64,000 nucleotides of DNA, from assembly GCA_033812795.1 (NCBI GenBank), contig JAPXSY010000002.1, forward strand, positions 39,110-103,109. The letters are read 5' to 3'. Every line of letters starts with the position of its first letter. Within the stretch, counting starts at the first letter, position 1. Both the position numbers and the translations under genes were made by a program. The DNA is from JAPXSY01 sp033812795. Lineage in GTDB: Bacteria; Verrucomicrobiota; Kiritimatiellia; RFP12; UBA1067. Shown here in pieces: positions 17,598 through 26,535 of this stretch. Under the pieces are notes generated by a model, which saw only the letters and a list, made by a program, of their open reading frames with translations, was not told the origin of the DNA and ran no database searches.

Positions 17598-18857
17598 CTA
17601 CTCTAACACGCGGTCACGGTTGAACGTGAACAGCATCGAACAGAATATCGCGACCGCCCCCAGAACGTAGGCAAACGCCAACACCGTGAACCCCTGCTGG
17701 ATACCGGCCACCTTGCCGTGCAGGTCGCAGAACTTGCCAATCAGCTTGGGCGGCACCGTGCCCAGAAAGAACGCCGTCATCGTCATCAGCCCGACTGCGG
17801 TGGAACGGAATTTCGCCGGCACCACGTCGAACAATGACGCATGGGTGTTGACCTCGAAGAGACCGCGGAAAATCCCGTATCCCGCCATTGCGATCCATGT
17901 GGCCGTGATGCCGTTCGCCACGCCGATCCAGTAGATCATCGGCGCCCCCAGCAACAACGCCGCACCCTGCAGCAACAAACGAAAACGCGGATAGCGTGAC
18001 ACGGCCCAATCGGTCAGCACCCCGCCCGCCATGATCGCCCCGAACGCCGCCAAGTGGTGATAGAGCATCGCCCCGCCCGCCGCCTGCGTGAGCGTCATCG
18101 GCGTCGCGGAACTCTTGAACTTCTCCATCACAAAGGTCGGCGCCCAGAAAACGTAGGCATTGTTCACGAAAACCACGGCGCAGAACCCGGCTGTCGCCAA
18201 CAGCGCGCTGGGCGTCTTCACCAGCACGCGGACCGATTCCCAGACCGACGGCTTATTGACGGCGGCAGGCTTGTCCGGCCGGGGCTCGGCAGGCGCGTCC
18301 TTCAGCCGGAAGATGAAAACAAGGCCGAGAAGGACACCGGCACCACCGAACAGATAAAAGACCGACCGCCAGCCAAAGGCCGCCTCGACCAAACCAGCCA
18401 GATAGCCGCTGCACATCAGCCCGACATACAACGCGGCCTGATGGACGGAAAGCGCCACGGAACGCGTTTCCTTGTGGTACGACGCCAACAGCGCGTAAGC
18501 GGACGGCGCATAAAAGGACTCGCCACCGCCCGTCGCCACACTGCGGAAGAGAATCAGGCCGAGCACCCCCGTGGCCATTCCCGTCATGGCCGTCGCGCAG
18601 CTCCAAAAAATCAGGCTGCATGTGATAATCCACTTACGGCTCAGGCGGTCGCCCATAAACCCGGCTATCGGAACCATCACCGCCAACGTCGCGAACATCC
18701 ATGAACCGATTTCGCCCATCTGGCCGTCGGTCAGGCCAAGTTCCGTTTGAATCGGGATCAACACAACGCTGAACAGGGCACGGTCTGCCTGATGGAAAAA
18801 GAAAGCAAACGACAGCAGCGCCAGCAACTCCCACTTGTAGCTTTTTGAAGGTTTCAT
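17598..18857 (-). CDS. MFS transporter, probable sugar-acid importer
   Basis: 419 aa with about 12 hydrophobic segments, the MFS motif GDRLSRKWI between TM2 and TM3, and a central hydrophilic loop near 195-215. It resembles the anion:cation symporter/hexuronate and spinster-like branch by its N-terminal half (HQADRALFSVVLIPIQTELGL). The start overlaps the SDR stop by ATGA (18854-18857) and its stop is 11 bp from the dehydratase gene, so it belongs to the galactan operon and likely imports the monomer or acid released outside. Confidence 0.9.
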   Translation of the reverse strand: MKPSKSYKWELLALLSFAFFFHQADRALFSVVLIPIQTELGLTDGQMGEIGSWMFATLAVMVPIAGFMGDRLSRKWIITCSLIFWSCATAMTGMATGVLGLILFRSVATGGGESFYAPSAYALLASYHKETRSVALSVHQAALYVGLMCSGYLAGLVEAAFGWRSVFYLFGGAGVLLGLVFIFRLKDAPAEPRPDKPAAVNKPSVWESVRVLVKTPSALLATAGFCAVVFVNNAYVFWAPTFVMEKFKSSATPMTLTQAAGGAMLYHHLAAFGAIMAGGVLTDWAVSRYPRFRLLLQGAALLLGAPMIYWIGVANGITATWIAMAGYGIFRGLFEVNTHASLFDVVPAKFRSTAVGLMTMTAFFLGTVPPKLIGKFCDLHGKVAGIQQGFTVLAFAYVLGAVAIFCSMLFTFNRDRVLE

Positions 18858-19630
18858 ATATCCACATCCACCGGCATGTGTTGCGCGCTGCACCCGGCAT
18901 CCACCACCAGACGTTCACCGCAAATGTTGCGCGCGGCGTCCGAAGCCATGAAAGCCACGGCCTGCGCGATGTCCTCGGCCGTCGCCTCCATGCCGATCGG
19001 GCAGTTCAAGCGGCGGCGCTTCATGGTCGCCTCGTTGAGTTTATCCCAACGGTCGGTATAGATATACCCCGGCGCGACCATGTTCACGCGGATCCCCTTG
19101 GGGCCGAGATCCACCGCCATCGAGCGGGTCAGCGCATCCAACCCGCCCTTGCTTGCCACATAGGCCGTGCGGTTCCGGATCGCCCGCATCGAGACGTTCG
19201 AGCCGAGATTGACGATCACGCCGCGACTCTCCTGCGCCAGCATCATCTTGACCGCTTCCTGCGAAACCTGGAAGGTGCCCAAGAGGTTGGTTTTGACAAC
19301 CGACAGGAAATACGCGGGCTCCATCTCCTCGAACGCCGGCCCAATGCCTTGGTTGCAGGCGTTGTTCACCAGAATGTCCAATCGCCCGAACTTCTCCCGG
19401 ATCACGCGGAACATGGCGCGGACCTGTTCGGTATCCGAAATATCGGCCGGCGTCTCGGTGAACTCGGTCAAACCCATCGCGCGCAACTCTGCCGCACCCT
19501 TGGCCGTGCTTTCCGGAGATGAACTGCACACGCAGACTTTCGCTCCCTCGCGGATAAAAAGCGCGGCGATTCCCACACCCGTGTTCCGGCTGGTTCCGGT
19601 CACCAGTACAACTTTGCCTTTAAAACGCAT
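18854..19630 (-). CDS. Short-chain dehydrogenase/reductase
   Basis: 258 aa from the ATG at 19630 (AGAAAGG eight bases upstream). In-frame starts at 19675 (ATGA overlap with the glycosidase) and 19657 also exist. Classical SDR: nucleotide-binding VLVTGTSRNTGVGIA, NNAC in place of NNAG, catalytic Tyr-x3-Lys in AYVASKGGLDAL, and APGYIYTD. Likely oxidises or reduces a sugar or sugar acid with NAD(P)H in the galactan operon; substrate unknown. Motif TGxxxNTGVG is a slight variant of TGxxxGIG. Confidence 0.9.
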   Translation of the reverse strand: MRFKGKVVLVTGTSRNTGVGIAALFIREGAKVCVCSSSPESTAKGAAELRAMGLTEFTETPADISDTEQVRAMFRVIREKFGRLDILVNNACNQGIGPAFEEMEPAYFLSVVKTNLLGTFQVSQEAVKMMLAQESRGVIVNLGSNVSMRAIRNRTAYVASKGGLDALTRSMAVDLGPKGIRVNMVAPGYIYTDRWDKLNEATMKRRRLNCPIGMEATAEDIAQAVAFMASDAARNICGERLVVDAGCSAQHMPVDVDI

Positions 19631-19671
19631 CCCTTCTGCCTTTCTGGTTTCACCCATTGTCAATTCACGCC

Positions 19672-21765
19672 TCATTTTCCGCTACGGATTTCGTACAACC
19701 GGTATCCCACCTCACGGATCCCCGCGATCGTCTCGGGATACGGCGTGTTGCAGCAATCCACAAACCCCACCTGAAAATTCTCACCGTCGAAGCGGCCCGT
19801 CGTGGCCTGATCGCCGAACTGGTGCCAGTGCACGCCGACAACGTGCGGATGTTTTAATGCCGACGTGACATACTGCACATAGACCCGGCCGCGCTCTTCC
19901 TGATTTTCCAGCTTGATCAGACCGGGATGGAAAAGGCCGCGATCCAGCGCCCCGAAATGGAACTCGCCGATGATCACCGGCTTATCAATACCCTCCGGCA
20001 ACTTGAAGTCATTGAGGTGGCGCGCGTAGATGTTGTAGCTGATCAAGTCGCAGTGCCGGGCCGCCACGCGCACCGCGAACTCGGGACCCCGTCCCGCGAA
20101 GCGGCACCCCATGTAGAGCTTGTTTGGAGCCGCAGCCTTGAACTCCTCGCGGATATTCCGGAAGTAGGCGTCCGCGATCTCCAGCGTGAATGCCTTGAGA
20201 TCCGGTTCCGCCGATTTGCCCGGACGCGTGCGGGTCGTCAGGAATGCCTCCCAATCCGCATACGCCGTGCCCCACGCCGCGTTGAGTTTGTCAATGGTGC
20301 CGTAGGCCTTCCGCATGCGCTCGCGGAACACGCGCTTGGCCGCCTGATCCGCCGGCGACTCCAGCGTCCACGCCGCCAGATCGGTCTCGCCGCCCCAACT
20401 CAGCTCGTTGTCCACGAAAAAGCCGAAGCACCACGGATCTTGCATCTCGGCTTTGTGCTCGTTCATCAGCCGCCGGACATCCGCCCGGAAAGAGGGATCG
20501 AACGGGTCACGGAAGGGCCACCAGCCGTCATGACTCCCCGCGATGGGCTTGGATTTGAGTTCGAACCGGTCGGTATAGGGCGTGCGGTCCATCAGGCAAA
20601 TCTTTTTATCCGAACTGTTCGCGATCGTGTTCATGCCCCAGCTCCGCAACCGCCGGTGCGCGAGATCCGCAAAGGTCTCGAACCAGGTTCCGCCATATTT
20701 GCGCAGCAGATTCGCTGCCGAGAAATCGTAAGTCCGCTGGATGTTGCGTTTGACGTAATAGGGATAGAGCAACTCGTCGCGCGTGGTGTAGAAGAGCGAA
20801 AAAGGCGATCCCTCGCGCGGCGGCAGCCCCTCGAAATAGAACTCCCGGTTGTCCAACGGCGTGATCGCGGTCGAAGGCGTCACGCGCACCGGCCCGTGCG
20901 ACCAGTACAGATATCCATCGGGGTCCACCATCCACCACTTGCCGTCGATCTTCTCGACGCGGAAATGCCCGGTCGCCGCACGTTTCGGCCCGTCCGCCCA
21001 TCCACCGAAACGGCTCCAGCCCTTCGGCCCCGGATGGGCTGCCAAGTCCGCCTCTTCACGCCGTGCCGCCGTCTTCAGCTCCTCGTCGGAATGGATCTTT
21101 CCCGGCCACGTTTTATGCTTAAACTGACCGTACACGTCGATGAAGGGGAAGAACTCCTTCTCCGTCAGTTTCATCCAAGACGGAACGTCCGCGACCGGCC
21201 CGGTGTGCGCCACGATTCGCCGGACACCCCACTTCCAATCCAGCTTGTTCAGCCGCATGTAAACCGCCACGCCGACCACGCGCGCGGTGTCCAGATCCGC
21301 AACCACGCCAGTCGTTTGAAACGGCGTGGTGCGCATGCCGGTCAGCTTGCTGCTGATCGCACGCCCCGAAGGCAGTGTCGGCGGCAGTGTGACCGTACAG
21401 GCGTGCGCGCCCTTGCGCGGCATTTTGATGCGGTCAACAAACACGCCAGTGGACTTGCCGGGATCCGCGCCCGGATTGTCAAAGCGAACCGTAAGCGGCA
21501 ACTCCCCCTTCCCGTCGCAGTGCTCCAACTCGAAGGTGACGCTGTTGCAGCCCGACAGATCCCATTCGCCAGCGATGCGTACCCCGGGATAACCCAAGTT
21601 GCCTTTTGTCTCAATCGCGAGCAACCCGTCCGTGAGCGTGAACGTTCCGCCCGAATGTGACGCGACCGCCGACAGCGGCGTCCTTGCGGCATCGAACAAC
21701 ACCACATCCGCCGCCAGACATCCCATCGCCAGCCATACGCACCCCAACCAACTCAAACGTCGCAT
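19672..21765 (-). CDS. Exported GH50-type beta-agarase-like glycoside hydrolase
   Basis: 697 aa from ATG 21765 (AAGGGG upstream) with signal peptide (MRRLSWLGCVWLAMGCLA). An N-terminal carbohydrate-binding beta-sandwich (about 25-190) precedes a GH-A barrel with the GH50 signature region (GQFKHKTWPGKIHSDEEL, HPGPKGW, GGWADGP). Catalytic Glu candidates: FVDNELSWGG (Glu454, acid/base) and IIGEFHFGAL (Glu601, nucleophile). GH50 enzymes release neoagarobiose from agarose; related uncharacterised ones may act on other beta-galactans. First gene of a four-gene operon. Confidence 0.87.
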   Translation of the reverse strand: MRRLSWLGCVWLAMGCLAADVVLFDAARTPLSAVASHSGGTFTLTDGLLAIETKGNLGYPGVRIAGEWDLSGCNSVTFELEHCDGKGELPLTVRFDNPGADPGKSTGVFVDRIKMPRKGAHACTVTLPPTLPSGRAISSKLTGMRTTPFQTTGVVADLDTARVVGVAVYMRLNKLDWKWGVRRIVAHTGPVADVPSWMKLTEKEFFPFIDVYGQFKHKTWPGKIHSDEELKTAARREEADLAAHPGPKGWSRFGGWADGPKRAATGHFRVEKIDGKWWMVDPDGYLYWSHGPVRVTPSTAITPLDNREFYFEGLPPREGSPFSLFYTTRDELLYPYYVKRNIQRTYDFSAANLLRKYGGTWFETFADLAHRRLRSWGMNTIANSSDKKICLMDRTPYTDRFELKSKPIAGSHDGWWPFRDPFDPSFRADVRRLMNEHKAEMQDPWCFGFFVDNELSWGGETDLAAWTLESPADQAAKRVFRERMRKAYGTIDKLNAAWGTAYADWEAFLTTRTRPGKSAEPDLKAFTLEIADAYFRNIREEFKAAAPNKLYMGCRFAGRGPEFAVRVAARHCDLISYNIYARHLNDFKLPEGIDKPVIIGEFHFGALDRGLFHPGLIKLENQEERGRVYVQYVTSALKHPHVVGVHWHQFGDQATTGRFDGENFQVGFVDCCNTPYPETIAGIREVGYRLYEIRSGK

Positions 21766-21807
21766 ATCGAGCCCCTTATCTTTTCTAACACGGCAAAACC
21801 ATACGGT

Positions 21808-21837
21808 ACTATACCGCACCCGGAGCCGTTTCCGCAA
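21808..21837 (-). promoter_or_regulatory. Predicted sigma70-like promoter of the GH50 operon
   Basis: Minus strand TTGCGG (21832-21837), 18-bp spacer, TATAGT (21808-21813). The implied start site would leave a leader of about 35 nt before the ATG at 21765. No operator palindrome was recognised. Confidence 0.55.
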
Positions 21838-22029
21838 TCTCGATAATCCGAACCCACCCCCTCGATTTTCCGAACCATGGGGATCGGGTTCCGACACGTT
21901 CCCTGCCATCCGCATTGGCGCGGGAGTCGAAAGCGCGGGCATCCCCGACCGCAATGGCGGACCAGCCGGACCGGACGGATCAGTCGGATCCGTTGTCCTG
22001 CCAAACAGGCCGGATGCCGCAGGTCACGG

Positions 22030-24444
22030 TCATTTGCAAATCACAACGAAACCCTTCTTCGGCAGAAGATAGCGGATGATCACGACGCCGCTGCCGCCTG
22101 CGGCATTACCGCCGCCGCCGCCGCCGAGTCCGTCGACACCGTTCTGTCCGCCCGGTCCGCCGCCGCCGAGTCCGCCTTGAGACATCGCCGGATAACCGCT
22201 GCCTTTACGGTAACCGGATCCGCCGCCAGCATAATAGGTCAGCGTACCGGAAATATCGAAAGCCAGACCGTCCCCGCCAATACCAGGGCTGGTGCCGTTA
22301 CTGTTCCCGCCGACCGCACCGGCTCCGCCGCCGCCGGCCGCCGCATAAACATGAGAACACTCGCCGCCGTCATTGCCGAGGTTCCCCTGCTCCCCGTGAA
22401 TCGCCTGTCCGGGCACATACGCTCCTCCGCTGATCCAGATTCCGCCGCCGCCGCTGCCGCCGGATGCAGGTTTCCGGGCGTTTCCGCTACGACCGCCGCC
22501 GTGTCCGCCACCGTAGGCGACGAACCTGACGAACTCGGTATTGCCGCCGTTCTCGCCCACATTACCGCCGGCACCGATCTTCACCTGATGGGTTCCGGCA
22601 TTGAGCACCACGACATCACGGTAGATGAGACCGCCCGCACCACCGCCCGCGCCACCTTGAGCGGGATCGGTATCGAGATTCACTCCGCCGCCGCCACCGC
22701 CACCGACCATCAGGAATTCCACCACACCGGCTTCCGGCAGTGAGAAGGTTCCGTCCTCAGTGAAGGTGTGGATATTACAGCCCTCACTGCGCGTAACGGT
22801 TCCGCCCGTCGCGTTCTCGATGTAGTCGCGATAAAATGATTTCTTCGCGTAACGGACGATCACGATACCGTCGCCGCCCGCGGCATACCCGCCGCCGCCG
22901 CCGCCAAGTCCGTCAACGCCCGCGACGTGTGAATCACCGCCGCCGCCCTTGCCGCCCTTCGCCCCGCGGTTCGGCTCTCCGCCACCGCCGCCGCCCGCAT
23001 ACCAGACGTTGTCACCGGTGATGTCGAAGGCGAGTCCGTCGCCACCGTCACCGGGGATATTGGCGGTCCCGCTGGTACTGTCGACGCCGTCTTCCCCGGG
23101 GCCGCCGGCTCCGCCGCCGCCGCCGGGAGCGTAGATGTTGGCACCACTCGCACCGCCGACATCGCCGATGTTTCCGTCTATGGCAAAAACTGCGGAACCG
23201 CCGGGCACCTTATTTGCGGAAATGGTAGAACCGCCGCCGCCACTGCCACCTGAAGATCCGGTGCTGTTGTAACCACCGGCACCGCCGCCGTGGGCTAACG
23301 CTCCAAGGAACGAACTGTCACCGCCGTTCGCACCAACCGCGCCACCGGCACCGACGATGATGTCGTATTCGCCTGCGGTTATACGTGCAGACGAAATATG
23401 CACGAGACCTCCGGCGCCGCCACCGCCGCCGGCGTAGGTATGATTACCGCCACCGCCGCCGCCGCCGACCATCAGCACCTCGACGCAACCGGAGCCGGCA
23501 ACGGTCAACTTGCCGCTCTGACGGAAGACGTGCACGGTTCCATTGGTGAGCAGTATCTTTTCGTCACCGCCCGTCAGCAGAAAATCTTTCGTGTCTGAAA
23601 CCGGAGTCGGCGTAAATTTGATGACAACCGCGCCACATCCGCCATCATAGCCGCCAGAACCGCCGCCGCCGAGTCCGTCGACGCCCTTCTCATAGCGGGA
23701 ACCGCCGCCGCCTTTGCCCCCGGACGCAAACGTCCCTTGTCTGTAGCCAGCACCGCCGCCACCGTAGTAGACACCGTAATCACCGTAAACCGCAAGCTCG
23801 ATACCATCGCCGCCACCGCCCGGAGCCGATCCGCCGCTCGTTACGCCGGGAGCACCGGCTCCGCCGCCGCCGCCAGGTCCGTAAAGATGATTGCTGCCGC
23901 CGCCGTCATTACCGTATTCGCCTTGCGCCGCAATCGAAGCGCCGCCCACGGCCGTAGCGTTGTAAGCCGTTGAACCGCCGCCCGAAGCCCCGGCCCGCCC
24001 TTGCCGAGCCTGACCGTTGTTGCTGTAATTCGCGCCGCCTCCGCCACCCTGGGCCGTAATACCGAAAGCCGTTGTGTTGCCACCGTTATCGGCGGTTCCG
24101 GTCGCATTACCGATCACGCCCGTAGTACCGCCCGAGCCGATTTCGATAGGGTAAACACCGGCGGAGACCGCGACATCCCGTCGCAGAATCACTCCTCCGC
24201 CGCCACCGCCGCCGCCGCCTTGAGAGAGATCGACCCTGTTCGCGCCACCGCCACCACCGCCGCCGATGAGGATGACGTCGATCGTACCGGAACCGCTGAT
24301 CATGATATCCTGCGAATTGGTGAGCGTGATCACCGTCGCGTTGGTATAGTACGCCGCCTTCGCGATATCTGCGGAGATATTCACCGCCGAAACGGCCAGC
24401 GCGGACATCACACCGGCAATCGAGAGCATCATTTTTTTCATCAT
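22030..24444 (-). CDS. Giant glycine-rich exported protein with three ~260-aa repeats
   Basis: 804 aa, start at 24444 (or 24441) with AAAGG upstream and a signal peptide (MMKKMMLSIAGVMSALAVSA). After it come three tandem units, each opening with a beta segment (for example VEVLMVGGGGGGG, VEFLMVGGGGGGG), running through many Gly clusters, and closing with VDGLGGGG...VVIIRY (three copies near 285, 535 and 795). Such glycine-rich domains pack as polyglycine-II helices in phage adhesin tips and related surface proteins. There is no sortase, PEP-CTERM or obvious anchor at the C-terminus. Likely surface or matrix protein; function unknown. Confidence 0.85.
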   Translation of the reverse strand: MMKKMMLSIAGVMSALAVSAVNISADIAKAAYYTNATVITLTNSQDIMISGSGTIDVILIGGGGGGGANRVDLSQGGGGGGGGGVILRRDVAVSAGVYPIEIGSGGTTGVIGNATGTADNGGNTTAFGITAQGGGGGANYSNNGQARQGRAGASGGGSTAYNATAVGGASIAAQGEYGNDGGGSNHLYGPGGGGGAGAPGVTSGGSAPGGGGDGIELAVYGDYGVYYGGGGAGYRQGTFASGGKGGGGSRYEKGVDGLGGGGSGGYDGGCGAVVIKFTPTPVSDTKDFLLTGGDEKILLTNGTVHVFRQSGKLTVAGSGCVEVLMVGGGGGGGNHTYAGGGGGAGGLVHISSARITAGEYDIIVGAGGAVGANGGDSSFLGALAHGGGAGGYNSTGSSGGSGGGGSTISANKVPGGSAVFAIDGNIGDVGGASGANIYAPGGGGGAGGPGEDGVDSTSGTANIPGDGGDGLAFDITGDNVWYAGGGGGGEPNRGAKGGKGGGGDSHVAGVDGLGGGGGGYAAGGDGIVIVRYAKKSFYRDYIENATGGTVTRSEGCNIHTFTEDGTFSLPEAGVVEFLMVGGGGGGGVNLDTDPAQGGAGGGAGGLIYRDVVVLNAGTHQVKIGAGGNVGENGGNTEFVRFVAYGGGHGGGRSGNARKPASGGSGGGGIWISGGAYVPGQAIHGEQGNLGNDGGECSHVYAAAGGGGAGAVGGNSNGTSPGIGGDGLAFDISGTLTYYAGGGSGYRKGSGYPAMSQGGLGGGGPGGQNGVDGLGGGGGGNAAGGSGVVIIRYLLPKKGFVVICK

Positions 24445-24779
24445 CACAACCTTTCGTGTACCCCTCACCCCGGCCCTTCCCAGAGAACGAGGGAGAACAA
24501 AACGCACTAAAAAAACCACTTTGGTCTCGGATTGTCCAAAATATAACATTCGGGTTGCGGATTGTCGAGTTTACGCCCGGCGTTTTCGTGCCCCCCCCTG
24601 TTTGCGGTCTCGTCTAACGAAGATCAGTTTCTCCCGGTTTGTCCCCCGCTCCCACGAAGCGTTGTCTGGTCAGGCGGATCGCATCACCGTGCCGCCCCCG
24701 ATGAGTTGTTACACTCGACACGCCCTACGTCTCCTGTTACGCTTGTTTCCGTCATACGGGAAACGCTCCACGGTGTCCT
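24445..24779. other. Intergenic, divergent region without a gene
   Basis: 335 bp between the divergent glycine-rich gene and the yggT-like gene. It should hold both promoters; no strong -35/-10 pair, repeat or RNA gene was recognised. Confidence 0.5.
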
Positions 24780-25685
24780 ATGTTTTATCTGTTCCTTCTC
24801 TTCCATTTTGTTTTTCTGCTGTTCTGGCTGCGGTTCTGGTCCGCACCGGAGCGCGAGTTTTATTTCAATCCGTTCGTGTCGGGCACCATCAATCTGACCG
24901 ATCGTGTCATCCTGTTCCTGCGCCCAGTGCTCGCGATACCCGAGGCGATGACCGCACTGGTCATCTTGATTGTCGTGGTCCTGTTGCAGACGCTGCTGGC
25001 CGCACGGCTCCAGTTTCCGTTGGGTGTGACCCTCGGCACGACCTTTCATTTCACGCCGCCCGCCGTATCCGACAACCCCCTCCTGCCGCTCCCGTTCACC
25101 CTGCTCCAAAACGCTCTGTTTCTGGTGCGTCTCTGGACCGTTTATCTGCTGGTCCGCCTGATCACACCCCCCTTCCGCGTCACCCGCGCGACCGAAGCCC
25201 TGGCCTTCTTCGCACGGCCGTTCTCCCGTATCCCGCTCCTGTTCCAGCCATTCCTGCTGCTGGCGCTTCACGGGTTGATCGCCCTGGCTCTCACCCGCAC
25301 AACCGAACTGCGGATCCTGACCCGGCTGACGGAAACGCCCGCCGCGACCGACGTCTCGCCTTTCCTGACCGGCCCCCTCCTCCTGCAGCTCCTGAAAACA
25401 GGCTGGCTCGCGGTCCTCTCGTTTTCCGACGGCCTCATATTTATGACGCGCTCGCTCTTTGTGCTGATCATCGGCAGCCTCGGTGCGGCCATCATCCAAT
25501 CGCGCGGCCTCGCCGTTTTATGCAGCGAGGCCGTGGATCTCCTGCTGGGCCGCTTCGCCCGGCGCTGCACCGGCGCGATGGGCTTCGACTTCACGCCGCT
25601 CATCTATTTCTTTGTTGTGGATTTCCTGTACAACGGCATCTGCCGCGGACTGTACATGCTGATCCATTCCCCATTATTCAACTGA
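24780..25685 (+). CDS. YggT-family integral membrane protein
   Basis: 301 aa, strongly hydrophobic, with two YggT-type repeats recognisable by FNPFVSGTINLTDRVILFLRPVL-like and GFDFTPLIYFFVVDFL ends. The family (CCB3/YggT) has been tied to membrane organisation and osmotic stress, and to cytochrome assembly in plants; its bacterial role is unsettled. This version is longer than the usual 180-190 aa. It is followed 7 bp later by yggU, the conserved gene pair. Confidence 0.85.
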   Translation: MFYLFLLFHFVFLLFWLRFWSAPEREFYFNPFVSGTINLTDRVILFLRPVLAIPEAMTALVILIVVVLLQTLLAARLQFPLGVTLGTTFHFTPPAVSDNPLLPLPFTLLQNALFLVRLWTVYLLVRLITPPFRVTRATEALAFFARPFSRIPLLFQPFLLLALHGLIALALTRTTELRILTRLTETPAATDVSPFLTGPLLLQLLKTGWLAVLSFSDGLIFMTRSLFVLIIGSLGAAIIQSRGLAVLCSEAVDLLLGRFARRCTGAMGFDFTPLIYFFVVDFLYNGICRGLYMLIHSPLFN

Positions 25686-25692
25686 GGTGAAG

Positions 25693-25983
25693 ATGAGTTG
25701 GGTCGTTGAAACCCGTGACGGGTGCGTCGTGACGGTCAAGGCCACGCCCCGGGCAAACCGTTCCGAGATCGCCGGGGTCGATGCGGATTGGCTGCGCGTG
25801 CGTTTGCAGGCCCCGCCGGTGGATGGCAAGGCCAATGCCGCCCTGATCGCGTTTCTCGCCAAAGTGGCGGGCGTGCCCAAACGATCCGTCGTGCTTTTGT
25901 CCGGCGAGACCTCACGGCTCAAACGCGTGGCCCTCTGCGGCGTGACCGCCGCGGCCGCGCGTCAGGCCTTCGCAAAACAATGA
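25693..25983 (+). CDS. DUF167 family protein YggU
   Basis: 96 aa. Typical DUF167: VKATPRANRSEIAGVDADWL, APPVDGKANAALIAFLAK and GETSRLKRV. A small cytoplasmic fold of unknown function, usually encoded right after yggT as here. Start at the ATG 25693 preceded by GAGGTGAAG; a GTG two codons earlier is possible. Confidence 0.93.
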   Translation: MSWVVETRDGCVVTVKATPRANRSEIAGVDADWLRVRLQAPPVDGKANAALIAFLAKVAGVPKRSVVLLSGETSRLKRVALCGVTAAAARQAFAKQ

Positions 25984-26007
25984 GGCCCGGCGGCACGCGC
26001 CGCCCGT

Positions 26008-26514
26008 TCACTGCTCGTCCGCCGCGGCAGGTTCCGACTGCCGGGTTTTGAAAGCCTGCGGCACAACCAACACGGGGCATGTGCTTCTGCGGACCACTTT
26101 ACCGGTCACATTCCCCAGCAACCACTGCGTGATGGCGCCTCGTCCCTGCCTCCCGAGAACGATCAGATCCACATCTTGGGATGCGGCGAAATCCAGAATC
26201 ATGCGGGCGGCGTCGCCGATCCGCATCGCAATCTGAAACGTGACATCGGACGGAACGCGCGGGCGGTAAACCGTATCAATCATACGGTCGATATCGGCGC
26301 GCGCCTTCGCGTCCATATCGCCGACCTCGTAAATGTACCCCTTCCAAAATTGCGCGTCCGGCTCGGGAATGACGTGCAGCAGGTAGAGTGTAGACCCGGT
26401 ATTCCGCAGGGCGGCATCCACCGCGAAATGAAACGCAAAATCCGCATTCGCGGAGAAATCCGTGCAAAACAGAATCTTCCGGTAATTTCCGTGCCGTGCC
26501 GTTGATCCGTCCAT
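26008..26514 (-). CDS. Universal stress protein UspA family, TRAP-associated
   Basis: 168 aa single UspA domain: N-terminal KILFCTDFSANADFAFHFA, ATP-binding signature GRQGRGAITQWLLGNVTGKVVRRSTCPVLVV (G-2x-G-9x-G-S/T type), indicating an ATP-binding member. It is the last gene of the dctPQM operon (21 bp gap). In Halomonas TeaD, a UspA protein encoded with a TRAP system, regulates the transporter; a similar role is inferred here. Confidence 0.92.
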   Translation of the reverse strand: MDGSTARHGNYRKILFCTDFSANADFAFHFAVDAALRNTGSTLYLLHVIPEPDAQFWKGYIYEVGDMDAKARADIDRMIDTVYRPRVPSDVTFQIAMRIGDAARMILDFAASQDVDLIVLGRQGRGAITQWLLGNVTGKVVRRSTCPVLVVPQAFKTRQSEPAAADEQ

Positions 26515-26535
26515 ACGTCCTCCTTCCCGAATTGA

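Noticed and set aside
20000..21660. Long plus-strand open frames opposite the GH50, murCB and ftsA genes
   Set aside because: Antisense shadows of GC-rich coding sequence: Arg/Pro/His-rich, no domains, no ribosome sites, while the minus-strand frames carry clear family motifs.
25986..26003. GGCGGC-acgc-GCCGCC hairpin between yggU and the UspA gene as terminator
   Set aside because: Short stem, no T-run in either direction; convergent position fits but the evidence is too weak.
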